A stretch of DNA of 64,000 bases from Oscillospiraceae bacterium. GTDB taxonomy: Bacteria; Bacillota; Clostridia; Oscillospirales; Oscillospiraceae. The number at the start of each line of letters is the position of its first letter. The stretch's first letter is position 1. Positions 7,894 through 15,410 of the stretch are shown here, in pieces. The notes under the pieces are model-generated. The model saw only the letters and a list, made by a program, of their open reading frames with translations, was not told where the DNA came from and did not search any database. Made by a program: the position numbers and the translations under genes. The stretch covers positions 1 through 64,000 of the forward strand of contig JAFQGT010000002.1 of NCBI GenBank assembly GCA_017415425.1. The letters are read 5' to 3'.

Positions 7894-8461
7894 ACTCTTT
7901 TGGAGGCAAATCATATTCAGTATGATTGCCTCCTTTTTTTGTGTCTGATAAAAAATAGATCGGACAGTGCTGTGTGGTGTGCTCTAATAATAGTTGTCCT
8001 ATTTGTAAGGATAGAATGGTTTTATCTGCAACTATACAAGATGCATTCAGAAGTGCATCTGTTGCTCTAATGTATGTCTTGTAGTGAACATTTTCGCCCC
8101 ACAGCACCAAGTCAGGTGTCTCAGCTTTGCATAGATTCTTATCGTTTAAACACATACTATTAATCGTACCAAAAAGACGAATTACATCTGTTCGGCCATC
8201 AATTATTCTTTGATTTATTGCTTCACATGTGATAAGTGAGGAAATTACGCCCTGCTTTTGTAGCTGGATAATCCGCTCATAGTATAGTGTATCTTCACGA
8301 CCAGACTTTTCGATATCCTCAATTAGTGACCAAAACTTTTGCGGAGTTTTTTTCAATAAGCTCCGTGTCAACTTTTCGATATTCGCATTGCTTGTCCTAA
8401 ATGCATGTGAGCTATCCACAAAAACAAATGGGTATTGTAATTTTCCAAGGAGCTCGTCCAT
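7853..8461 (-). CDS. Degenerate sirtuin (SIR2)-like protein
   Basis: About 202 aa. The order of elements follows a compact sirtuin: N-terminal strand FVFVDSSHAF where GAGxS is expected, then LQKQGVISSLITCEAINQR where ITQNxDxLH is expected, then VIRLFGTINSMC where xELHGS is expected, then PDLVLWGENV (PxVVxFGE) and ASCIVADKTILSLQIGQLL (the GTSL region). The Gly-rich NAD loop, the Gln-Asn pair and the catalytic His (Phe here) are all replaced, so deacylase or NADase activity is doubtful. The ATG after AGAGGGG is preferred over one six codons upstream. Its 3' end overlaps the methylase by 41 bp and contains the methylase terminator. Family assignment is by pattern only. Confidence 0.5.
   Translation of the reverse strand: MDELLGKLQYPFVFVDSSHAFRTSNANIEKLTRSLLKKTPQKFWSLIEDIEKSGREDTLYYERIIQLQKQGVISSLITCEAINQRIIDGRTDVIRLFGTINSMCLNDKNLCKAETPDLVLWGENVHYKTYIRATDALLNASCIVADKTILSLQIGQLLLEHTTQHCPIYFLSDTKKGGNHTEYDLPPKEFIQQLASVHRAAD
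7902..7940 (+). terminator. Intrinsic terminator of the XRE-to-methylase operon
   Basis: Stem GGAGGCAA...TTGCCTCC extended by TCATA/TATGA, then seven T. It sits 9 bp after the methylase stop, inside the 3' coding part of the convergent sirtuin-like gene. Confidence 0.9.
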
Positions 8462-8554
8462 CCATTGTCCCCTCTTCATTAGGAAGTGTTTGTGTTGTTC
8501 TTAATATGCCTTTACTAGTATATGCGAGGATACTCTTACATATCACAAGCAATA

Positions 8555-8590
8555 CAAAGGGCCGCCCGGGGAATACCGGGCGGCCCTTTG
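8555..8590. terminator. Strong GC hairpin between sirtuin-like gene and Fic partner gene
   Basis: 15-bp perfect stem (CAAAGGGCCGCCCGG and its complement) with a 6-nt loop. It has no long T-run on either strand, but its position 8 bp after the stop of the small gene at 8598 suggests termination of the leftward fic operon. Confidence 0.7.
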
Positions 8591-8597
8591 CGTTGGG

Positions 8598-8861
8598 TTA
8601 GGTATTTAGTTCTTGGGAGAGGCGGTAGGCAAGTTTGAGGGCAGCGATGAAGCCGGATTGTTGGTGCAGGCGGCAGAGGTTACAGCCAAGGTCGATGATG
8701 GCGTCCTTCTCCTTTAGGGTTTTATCGGACAGGGCGTTATAGAGGTCGTCGAAGGCCTGTTTGATCTTGTCCGTATCGTCGGTGCACACGTGCTCGTAAT
8801 AGGTGTTGTACAGGAGCTCCAGGACGGTGTCTGCATCGGGGCAGAGTTTCTTCATATCCAT
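8598..8861 (-). CDS. Small helical protein downstream of fic (DUF6809-like)
   Basis: 87-aa soluble, probably all-helical protein (TVLELLYNTYYEHV, DKIKQAFDDLYNALSDKTLKEKD, LCRLHQQSGFIAALKLAYRLSQEL). It resembles small uncharacterised proteins (DUF6809 type) common in gut clostridia; that label is from memory of the pattern and uncertain. Its ribosome site AAGGAGG lies within the last codons of the Fic gene and the start codon is 3 bp past the Fic stop, so translation is coupled. It may be a partner or inhibitor of the Fic protein, but nothing in the sequence proves this. Confidence 0.55.
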   Translation of the reverse strand: MDMKKLCPDADTVLELLYNTYYEHVCTDDTDKIKQAFDDLYNALSDKTLKEKDAIIDLGCNLCRLHQQSGFIAALKLAYRLSQELNT

Positions 8862-8864
8862 AGC

Positions 8865-9800
8865 TCAGTCCTCCTTATAACCTGCAGGCAGGTAGAGACG
8901 GCTGTGGGCGTAGAGTTTTTGGAGTTCGATTTGGGCTTCGAAGCGGTCTTGAGCTTCCATGACTACGTCCACCAGTTCATAGTGGTCATCGTGCCATTCT
9001 TTGATGCCCCGGAGGTAACGGGATCGGCGCTTATCGTCGATGATGAATGGCATAATATCGTGGCGCAAACATTCCTTAAAGAGGATCAGTCTGCCCACCC
9101 GGCCATTGCCGTCCTCAAAGGGGAATATCTCCTCGAAACGAACATGGAAGTCCAGGATCTCATTCCGTTCAATCTCCGTCTGCTTTTCGTAGCCGGCGAT
9201 CAGCTCTGCCAGACTGGAATGGATTTTGTCAGGGTGCAGGAGCTGTCGATCCCGGGAACGGGATGTGATGGTCCGATACTCACCGGGGCGCACCTGCTCC
9301 CGATATTCGTCTACCGTACCGGTCATCAAGAGGTGATGGAGCTTGCGGATAAACTTTTGGGTCAGGGGCTCCATCACGTGGTCAAGGATATAATCCACGC
9401 AATGGATATGGTTCAGCACCTCGATCACATCGGACACTTTTAGGGGTTCAAAGGACTCCCGAATCTTGCCCTTTTTGAAGATGGTTTCCACCTGCTGACG
9501 GGTTAAACGGACGCTTGCCATCCGGGAAGAGGAGTAAGTCAGGTCAATTACGGTAAAATCGTACAAACCGTGAAAATTCCGCTTTTTCTTCTGATTTTGC
9601 AGCTTTTTGGCCAGTTCCGGCAACTCTTGTTCCGATGTATACTCCAAATCTGTCCGTGACACACGGATTGCGTCTTCCGGAATCCTCCAAACGCCGTCTT
9701 TCCACACTGCTCCGGGGATTCTGTCCTGTCTGCACAATCTTCTGACTAACATTGCAGAAACTCCCCATTTTTCGGCTATTTCTTTTACTGATACATACAT
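8865..9800 (-). CDS. Fic-domain protein with N-terminal HTH and altered catalytic motif
   Basis: About 311 aa. N-terminus YVSVKEIAEKWGVSAMLVRRL is a helix-turn-helix, giving way to a Fic fold with the motif FEEIFPFEDGNGRVGRL near the C-terminal third. Fic AMP-transferases use HxFx(D/E)GNGR; here the His position is Phe (TTC codon), while the anion-binding GNGR is intact. AMPylation is therefore unlikely in the usual way. The ATG with AAAGGACG 8-12 nt upstream is chosen; an open frame extends 35 codons further but runs through the promoter region. The protein may act as a DNA-binding scaffold or nucleotide-binding regulator (inference). Confidence 0.85.
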   Translation of the reverse strand: MYVSVKEIAEKWGVSAMLVRRLCRQDRIPGAVWKDGVWRIPEDAIRVSRTDLEYTSEQELPELAKKLQNQKKKRNFHGLYDFTVIDLTYSSSRMASVRLTRQQVETIFKKGKIRESFEPLKVSDVIEVLNHIHCVDYILDHVMEPLTQKFIRKLHHLLMTGTVDEYREQVRPGEYRTITSRSRDRQLLHPDKIHSSLAELIAGYEKQTEIERNEILDFHVRFEEIFPFEDGNGRVGRLILFKECLRHDIMPFIIDDKRRSRYLRGIKEWHDDHYELVDVVMEAQDRFEAQIELQKLYAHSRLYLPAGYKED

Positions 9801-10259
9801 AATTGTTTCGTCCTTTCTTTGTCGGTATCGGTACAAAAAGGGCGATACACCCCCGATACGCGATACACTTTCATCTTGAATAAATCTTGAATTACGACGA
9901 AACACTGTATACCAACTGTCACGTAATGTATTTTTATTCGTTATTTTGGTGCTATTTAGTCCACTTTATCCATATGTATTCATTCCGTCCACCTCCCGAG
10001 GCCATGGCATTCAAGAGGCCAGCGGTTTGGTTTTGCTTATTTTTAATCTCACATAAAATGGTCGGCTTTGGCTTTTTCCAAGCGTCTCTTGTTTTCAATA
10101 TCTCTTTTCAGTCCGGATTTTCCCCGCCTGAAAACACCGTCACCCGCAATGCCCAAATCACAGCAAAAATGGCACTGTATAGGAATCGCCATTGTGAATA
10201 TAGTCACGAAAAAGCACAGCTCCTATCCTGAAGCTGTGCTTTCATTATTTCGCTTAATC
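9801..10259. other. Non-coding gap upstream of fic
   Basis: About 460 bp without a credible gene. Near the fic start are three direct CGATAC copies (9843, 9854, 9861) and one inverted copy, GGTATCG (9824), a possible operator. The right end holds the terminator of the leftward DedA-like gene. Nothing else is recognisable. Confidence 0.5.
10211..10242 (-). terminator. Terminator of the TVP38/DedA-like gene
   Basis: 11-bp stem AAAGCACAGCT / AGCTGTGCTTT, 18 bp after the stop codon; the leftward transcript ends in TTTTT. Confidence 0.85.
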
Positions 10260-10940
10260 CTAATTTTTGTGTTTCATCCACAAGTTGTAACCCAACATAC
10301 CCAGGAGGCTAACGATGGCGGTTACAGCGTAGATAACTATGGCCACTCCATAATTCTTTTCACCCAAAAGGTGTCCGCTGAAGGTCGATGTGACCACAGA
10401 GGGGATTCTTGCAACCAGAGAGATGGCAAGAAATGTGCCAAATTTGATCTGGGTCAGACCCACAAAATAGGTCAGAATATCTTTGGGCGTCCCGGGAATA
10501 AAGAACACCAAGAATATCAGGAGATCCCTCTTTCTCTCCGTATTCAGGAAGCGCAGTTGATTGATTCTCTCTCTGCTGATGAACGCCTCCACCAGCTTTA
10601 CACCAAATTTTCGAGTCAGCGCAAACACCAGCGCAGATGCGATAGCGATACCGGCGTAACAAAGCAGCGTTCCCAACACAGGACCAAAAGCAAAGCCGGC
10701 CACACTTTCTAAAAGTTCACCGGGTATGAGCGCAACAAATACCTGCAAGATCTGCAGTCCCAGAAAGGCCAGCCAACCTACAACACCGAAAGAACGGATA
10801 TAATCCCGAAGTCCTTCCTGAGAAAAAGAGGCAAGCCAACGCCAGAAGAACCACGTAATCAGCAAAACCAGAACCGCCACAACAGCAGCAGATATACCGG
10901 ACAGTAGTTTTCTTTTTCGCTGGTAGTCCATATTTTTCAT
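10260..10940 (-). CDS. TVP38/TMEM64 (DedA superfamily) membrane protein
   Basis: About 226 aa integral membrane protein with five to six hydrophobic segments. The conserved core includes LIPGELLESVAGFAFGPVLG and the re-entrant FFIPGTPKDILTYFVGLT, which is characteristic of the VTT/SNARE-associated domain. Family members are proposed to act in membrane lipid transport or membrane homeostasis; the substrate here is unknown. The start is chosen at the ATG 8 nt after AAGGAG; the open frame continues 18 codons upstream without a ribosome site. It lies about 80 bp downstream of argF on the same strand and could receive read-through from the arginine operon. Confidence 0.85.
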   Translation of the reverse strand: MKNMDYQRKRKLLSGISAAVVAVLVLLITWFFWRWLASFSQEGLRDYIRSFGVVGWLAFLGLQILQVFVALIPGELLESVAGFAFGPVLGTLLCYAGIAIASALVFALTRKFGVKLVEAFISRERINQLRFLNTERKRDLLIFLVFFIPGTPKDILTYFVGLTQIKFGTFLAISLVARIPSVVTSTFSGHLLGEKNYGVAIVIYAVTAIVSLLGMLGYNLWMKHKN

Positions 10941-11021
10941 ATTCTCACTCCTTTTCAGGAGTATTATACAACCATTTTCTACAAGATACAACAATCTGTT
11001 ATATCTTTCATATCTACTGCG

Positions 11022-12029
11022 TTATGGTCTTCGGGCATTATCTCGTTGTTGCAGTGTCGCTGCCATAACAGCCTTGATGGTGTGCATCCGGTTTTCCGCC
11101 TCTTGAAAAACGATGGACTGGCTGCTCTCGAACACCTCATCGGTCACTTCCATAGCGGTAATGTTGAACTTCTCGCCCATTTCCTTGCCGATGGTGGTCT
11201 TCATATCGTGGAACGCAGGCAGACAGTGCATAAACACAGTTTCCTTCTTACCGGTTGCCGCCATCAGCGCGGTATTGACCTGATAGGGAGAAAGTTCTTC
11301 GATCCGCTCCCGCCAAACCTCCGCAGGCTCGCCCATAGATACCCACACATCCGTGTAGATCACATCGGCGTTCTCGACCGCCACACCGGGATCGGTCTCA
11401 AATCGCAGCACAGCGCCGGTCTCCTTTGCGATCTCCTGACACTGAGCGATCAGTGCTTTGTTGGGGAAATATTTTTCCGGACAGCAGGCAGTAAAGTTCA
11501 GTCCCAGCTTGGCGCAGCCTACCATCAAGGAATTTCCCATATTGTACCGGGCATCGCCCATATACACAAAGTTGATGCCCTGCAGGCGGCCAAACTGCTC
11601 CCGAATGGTCAGCATATCTGCCAGGATCTGAGTGGGATGGAACTCGTTGGTCAGTCCGTTCCAAACGGGCACGGAGGCGTACTTAGCCAGCTCCTCCACG
11701 ATCTCCTGCCCAAAGCCCCGGTACTCAATGCCGTCGTAAATGGAGGCCAAGACCCGGGCAGTATCGGCGATGGACTCTTTTTTGCCGATCTGCGAGCCGG
11801 TGGGATCCAGATAGGTCACGCCCATACCCAGATCGTAGGCCGCCACCTCAAAGGAGCAGCGGGTGCGGGTACTGGTCTTTTCAAAGATCAGAGCAATATT
11901 CTTACCCTGGCACAGTTTGTGGGGGATGCCCGCTTTTTTCTGAGCCTTCAGCTCTGCCGCCAGATCGATCAGTTTTGTGATCTCCTCCGGAGTGAAATCC
12001 AGCAGTTTCAAAAAATCTCTACCCTTCAT
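11022..12029 (-). CDS. argF: Ornithine carbamoyltransferase
   Basis: 335-aa cytosolic enzyme that makes citrulline from ornithine and carbamoyl phosphate. Carbamoyl-phosphate site STRTRCS (about 51-57), HPTQILAD (about 130), ornithine site VSMGEP and HCLPAFHD (about 265, catalytic Cys) are all intact, and the length is normal for the family. The start is the ATG after GAGGTG; another ATG four codons upstream would overlap the ABC ATPase stop. It is the last gene of the argG-argH-amidohydrolase-transporter-argF operon. An anabolic role is inferred from linkage to argG and argH and the absence of arginine deiminase or carbamate kinase here. Confidence 0.95.
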   Translation of the reverse strand: MKGRDFLKLLDFTPEEITKLIDLAAELKAQKKAGIPHKLCQGKNIALIFEKTSTRTRCSFEVAAYDLGMGVTYLDPTGSQIGKKESIADTARVLASIYDGIEYRGFGQEIVEELAKYASVPVWNGLTNEFHPTQILADMLTIREQFGRLQGINFVYMGDARYNMGNSLMVGCAKLGLNFTACCPEKYFPNKALIAQCQEIAKETGAVLRFETDPGVAVENADVIYTDVWVSMGEPAEVWRERIEELSPYQVNTALMAATGKKETVFMHCLPAFHDMKTTIGKEMGEKFNITAMEVTDEVFESSQSIVFQEAENRMHTIKAVMAATLQQRDNARRP

Positions 12030-12037
12030 ATCGCACC

Positions 12038-12778
12038 TCACAGCACTTTTGACAGGAAGGTCTGCAGACGCTCGCTCTTGGGAGTATCAAAAATCTCTGC
12101 AGGCGCACCTTCCTCTGCAATATAACCGTCGTCCAGGAAGATCACCCGGTTGGAGACCTCTCTGGCAAAGCCCATTTCGTGGGTGACCACCACCATAGTC
12201 ATTCCCTGCTGCGCCAGGTTCTTCATAACCTCCAGCACTTCGCCTACCATTTCCGGGTCCAACGCCGAAGTAGGTTCGTCAAAGAGCATCACATCCGGCT
12301 CCATACACAATGCCCGAACGATGGCCACACGCTGCTTCTGTCCGCCGGAAAGCTGATTGGGATAGTCATTAGCACGGTCGGCAAGGCCAACCCGCGCCAA
12401 CAGGCTCATCGCTTTGGCTTCGGCCTCCTCTTTGGGCAGCTTCTTCAGCATCATCGGTGCAAGAGTCAGGTTGTTCAAAATTGTCAAGTGCGGGAACAGG
12501 TTGAACTGCTGGAACACCATACCCATTTTCTGCCGGTGGTGGTTTAGGTCCACCTTATCCTGGGTCAGATCCACACCTTCAAAGAAAATGTTTCCGCCGG
12601 TGGGGATCTCCAACAGGTTTAGACACCGCAGGAATGTGGACTTACCGGAGCCGGATGCGCCGATCACGCACACCACATCCCCCTTGTGAATGTCCACATC
12701 AATGCCCTTGAGGACGGGCAGCTTATCAAAGTCCTTTTTCAGACCCTTGACTTCAATGATCACATTATTTTCTGTCAC
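12038..12778 (-). CDS. Polar amino acid ABC transporter, ATP-binding subunit
   Basis: 246 aa. Walker [10 protein letters not shown] (about 38-46), Q-loop [10 protein letters not shown], signature LSGGQKQRV, Walker [13 protein letters not shown] and H-loop [10 protein letters not shown], i.e. a complete GlnQ/HisP-type ATPase. It drives amino acid import together with the permease and binding protein encoded just upstream. Its start overlaps the permease end by 14 bp and its stop lies 8 bp before the argF start, so it belongs to the arginine operon. Arginine, ornithine or citrulline are the likely substrates by context. Confidence 0.95.
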   Translation of the reverse strand: MTENNVIIEVKGLKKDFDKLPVLKGIDVDIHKGDVVCVIGASGSGKSTFLRCLNLLEIPTGGNIFFEGVDLTQDKVDLNHHRQKMGMVFQQFNLFPHLTILNNLTLAPMMLKKLPKEEAEAKAMSLLARVGLADRANDYPNQLSGGQKQRVAIVRALCMEPDVMLFDEPTSALDPEMVGEVLEVMKNLAQQGMTMVVVTHEMGFAREVSNRVIFLDDGYIAEEGAPAEIFDTPKSERLQTFLSKVL

Positions 12779-13451
12779 TCTTGCCCAGCCTCCTTTCCAA
12801 GATTGCCAACAGACGGGTCAACACAACGACCATCACTAGATACACCAGTGCCAGCAGGATGATGGGGTTGATGGCATCACCGGTCTTATTGCGGATATTG
12901 GTGGCCGCCTTGGTCACATCCACCACAGCCACATAGCCTGCCACAGAAGTCTCCTTCAGCAGGGCGATGCATTCGTTGCCGATGGCCGGCAGGATGTACT
13001 TCACCGCCTGGGGCAGAATGATCTTGACCATTGCCTGACCCTTGGAAAGACCTAGGCTGCGGGCAGCCTCCATCTGACCCTTATCCACCGCATTGATGCC
13101 GCTGCGGATCAACTCTGCCATATAGGCACCGGAATTGACACCGAAAGCAAGAACGGCAACCGGTACGCCGTCCCTGGCAGAGGCAAAAATCACGAAGAAA
13201 AACGCAATCAAAAGCACTGTCATCGGGATTCCCCGAATCACCGTAGTATACAGATCGCAAAGCCAGTTAATGAATCGGAGCTTTTTGTTGCCCTCGCAAA
13301 AATATTTGGCAATGGCAACCAGTGTACCGATGATCACGCCAATAGCCAGCGCACCCAGCGTGATGATCACTGTGATCTTAAGACCGTCCACCAGCCACAT
13401 ATACCGATCATCTGTAAGAAAAGTCTCTTTTAATTTGTCAATCCAACTCAT
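12765..13451 (-). CDS. Polar amino acid ABC transporter, permease subunit
   Basis: 228 aa with about five membrane segments and the HisMQ-type motif [22 protein letters not shown] (EAA loop that contacts the ATPase). The N-terminal [22 protein letters not shown] matches the family start. Only one permease is present, so a homodimeric channel is expected. It is separated from the binding-protein gene by 99 bp containing a strong internal hairpin, which may set a lower level of permease than binding protein. Confidence 0.93.
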   Translation of the reverse strand: MSWIDKLKETFLTDDRYMWLVDGLKITVIITLGALAIGVIIGTLVAIAKYFCEGNKKLRFINWLCDLYTTVIRGIPMTVLLIAFFFVIFASARDGVPVAVLAFGVNSGAYMAELIRSGINAVDKGQMEAARSLGLSKGQAMVKIILPQAVKYILPAIGNECIALLKETSVAGYVAVVDVTKAATNIRNKTGDAINPIILLALVYLVMVVVLTRLLAILERRLGKSDRK

Positions 13452-13507
13452 TCGTCTATTTCCTTACTTTCAGAATTTCCCCGCACACCGGGAATCAAAC
13501 CCAAGCA

Positions 13508-13531
13508 GGCTCCGCGCATTTGCGCGGAGCC
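13508..13531 (-). promoter_or_regulatory. Intra-operon hairpin between binding-protein and permease genes
   Basis: 11-bp perfect stem (GGCTCCGCGCA and complement) with a 2-nt centre and no T-run on the leftward transcript. This is typical of mRNA-stabilising or processing stems that raise binding-protein yield relative to downstream genes. Confidence 0.65.
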
Positions 13532-13550
13532 GCAAGGAATAAACCTGCAA

Positions 13551-14312
13551 TCAGGGCTTTATATAGGTCTCGCCGTAGTTGTCAAAAATTTTCTGCACAG
13601 TGCCGTCTTCAATGAGCTTGTTTACGATCTTGCTGATTTCAGCAACCAAATCTTCAGAACCAAAGGCAAAGGCGAAAGCGTAGGGCTCTTCCGTCATATT
13701 CTCTTCCAGAATGACCAGACCTTCGGCGTCAGCGGTCATCTGAATGGCGGTCAGGTTATCCACGACCCAGGCGTCCACCTTGCCGGTGGTCAGCGCGGAC
13801 ATTGCATCAGCGTTGGCGTTATAAGCCTGATACTTGATCTTCTCGTCCTGGCAGCCGGTCTCTGCAGTGGTGCCGGTCTGAACAGAAACGGTCTTGTCTG
13901 CCAGGTCAGCCTTACCGGTGATGCTGCTGCCTTCCTTGACAACGATCACCTGTGCAGCATTGTAATAGGGGTCAGTGAAGAGCATATTCTTTTTACGGTC
14001 TTCGTTTGCGGTGATACCGGACATACCGCAGTCATACTTTGCGGTCTGAATGCCAACCAGCACAGAGTCAAAGTCCATCTGCACGATCTCCAGTTCAACG
14101 CCCAGCTCCTGAGCAACCAGTTCCAGAATGTCTACTTCGATACCGACGACCTTGCCGCCCTCCAGGCTCTCAAAGGGAGGGAAGTCGGGGCTGGTAGCTA
14201 CAGTCAGCTTGCCGGCCTTCTGTACATCGGCCAGCGTGGGGCCCTTGGCGCCACAGGCAGCCAGTGACAAGCAAATAACAAGAACTAATACCAGTGCAAA
14301 AATTTTTTTCAT
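13551..14312 (-). CDS. Amino acid ABC transporter substrate-binding lipoprotein
   Basis: 253-aa SBP_bac_3 protein with a lipoprotein signal (LVICLSLAACGAKGPT, lipidated Cys20) and the family landmarks LTVATSPDFPPFE, VGIEVDILELVAQELG, MSGITANEDRKKNMLFTDPY and the hinge segment VDAWVVDN. It captures a polar amino acid outside the membrane for the ABC permease. The start follows a ribosome site AAAAGGAG. Sixteen bp separate it from the M20 amidohydrolase gene upstream. Ligand preference cannot be read reliably; the arginine-operon context suggests a basic amino acid or citrulline. Confidence 0.93.
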   Translation of the reverse strand: MKKIFALVLVLVICLSLAACGAKGPTLADVQKAGKLTVATSPDFPPFESLEGGKVVGIEVDILELVAQELGVELEIVQMDFDSVLVGIQTAKYDCGMSGITANEDRKKNMLFTDPYYNAAQVIVVKEGSSITGKADLADKTVSVQTGTTAETGCQDEKIKYQAYNANADAMSALTTGKVDAWVVDNLTAIQMTADAEGLVILEENMTEEPYAFAFAFGSEDLVAEISKIVNKLIEDGTVQKIFDNYGETYIKP

Positions 14313-14327
14313 AATTGTTTTCTCCTT

Positions 14328-15410
14328 TTAGCTTAAAATAATTGTTTGAAACAGTTTTAGAGCCGTGTCGGTTACGGCGTGCTTCCATTGATATTGGGGC
14401 GTGTGAAGCGAGTTAGCATTTTCTCCGCTGCCGATGCCGATGTAGCAGGTTCTTACCTTGCTGCAGTAACGGCCAAAGTCATCGGAGGATCGGAAAGGTT
14501 CAGACAACTTCACCGATTCCAAATTCGCCTTCTGCACCGCCATTTCGCATTTGCGGTAAATTTTCGGATCGTTTACCGTGGCATAAAATACATCGTGGGT
14601 TTTGTAAGTCACCTGAATTCCGGCCTTTTCTGCGACTTCTTCTGTGCAGGCAATGATGCTCTGCTCCAGCTTTTGCAGGTCGGAATTATACCAGCTGCGC
14701 AGAGTTAAGCCGATCTCTCCGCTGCCTGCCGCCACACCAAAGGCTTGGCTTCCCGCGGTCATATAAATGGGTGTTGCCAGAACCATACCATCATAGGATG
14801 CAGCGTCAGTCAGAGCTCCCCATTGAGCAAACAACTCTGCCATTGGGAAAATTGGGTTATTTCCCGCCTCGGGGTCTGCTGCGTGGGCCTGCTTTCCGTG
14901 GAACTGCAGTGTCAAACCCCGGGAGGCGCAGGCAACCGTGTGAGGCAACAGCAGCACCGCTCCCTCGGAGAAGCCCGGGTAATTATGGAAGCCGTACAGA
15001 GCATCGATGCTCTCATTTTCAAAAAGTTCCATACACTCCTGGGCACCCTCGCCGGTTTCCTCTGCGTGTTGGAAAACAAAGTACACATTCTTTCCCAGAG
15101 TCTTTTGGGAAGTCCACGCCGCAAGGGCCGCTACGATCGCTGCGTGTCCATCGTGACCGCAGCCGTGATAGGTCTGCCCGTTTTCGTCCACCATCGCGTC
15201 CATTTCAGCCCGAAAAGCGATGGAAGGAACGCAGCTGCCTTCTCTATGTACCGCGTAGAACCACTTGCCTTTATCCACCACCTGCAGATCCTGACGACCG
15301 CTTAAAAACTCCATCAGCACTGCTTTGGTCTTCATTTCACAGCCGGAAGCCTCCGGCAGGTTATGCAAGACCTTTTGCAAAAAGACCGCCTGATCGTATG
15401 CATCTATCAT
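14328..15410 (-). CDS. M20-family amidohydrolase (peptidase M20D-like)
   Basis: About 360-aa metal-dependent hydrolase. Metal-binding landmarks: GCGHDGHAAIVAAL (about 94-107) and QHAEETGEGAQEC (about 130), followed by a lid/dimerisation domain (about 180-285) and a C-terminal SSDDFGRYC. The M20D subfamily removes acyl groups from N-acyl amino acids. Between argH and a basic amino acid transporter it could release amino acids from acyl or peptide conjugates, but the substrate is inference. Its ATG overlaps the argH stop (ATGA), so translation is coupled; an upstream open extension lies entirely inside argH and is not used. Confidence 0.85.
   Translation of the reverse strand: MIDAYDQAVFLQKVLHNLPEASGCEMKTKAVLMEFLSGRQDLQVVDKGKWFYAVHREGSCVPSIAFRAEMDAMVDENGQTYHGCGHDGHAAIVAALAAWTSQKTLGKNVYFVFQHAEETGEGAQECMELFENESIDALYGFHNYPGFSEGAVLLLPHTVACASRGLTLQFHGKQAHAADPEAGNNPIFPMAELFAQWGALTDAASYDGMVLATPIYMTAGSQAFGVAAGSGEIGLTLRSWYNSDLQKLEQSIIACTEEVAEKAGIQVTYKTHDVFYATVNDPKIYRKCEMAVQKANLESVKLSEPFRSSDDFGRYCSKVRTCYIGIGSGENANSLHTPQYQWKHAVTDTALKLFQTIILS

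Noticed and set aside
10995-11021. Terminator after argF
   Set aside because: No stem with a T-run is visible between argF and the DedA-like gene, so read-through is left open and no feature is called.
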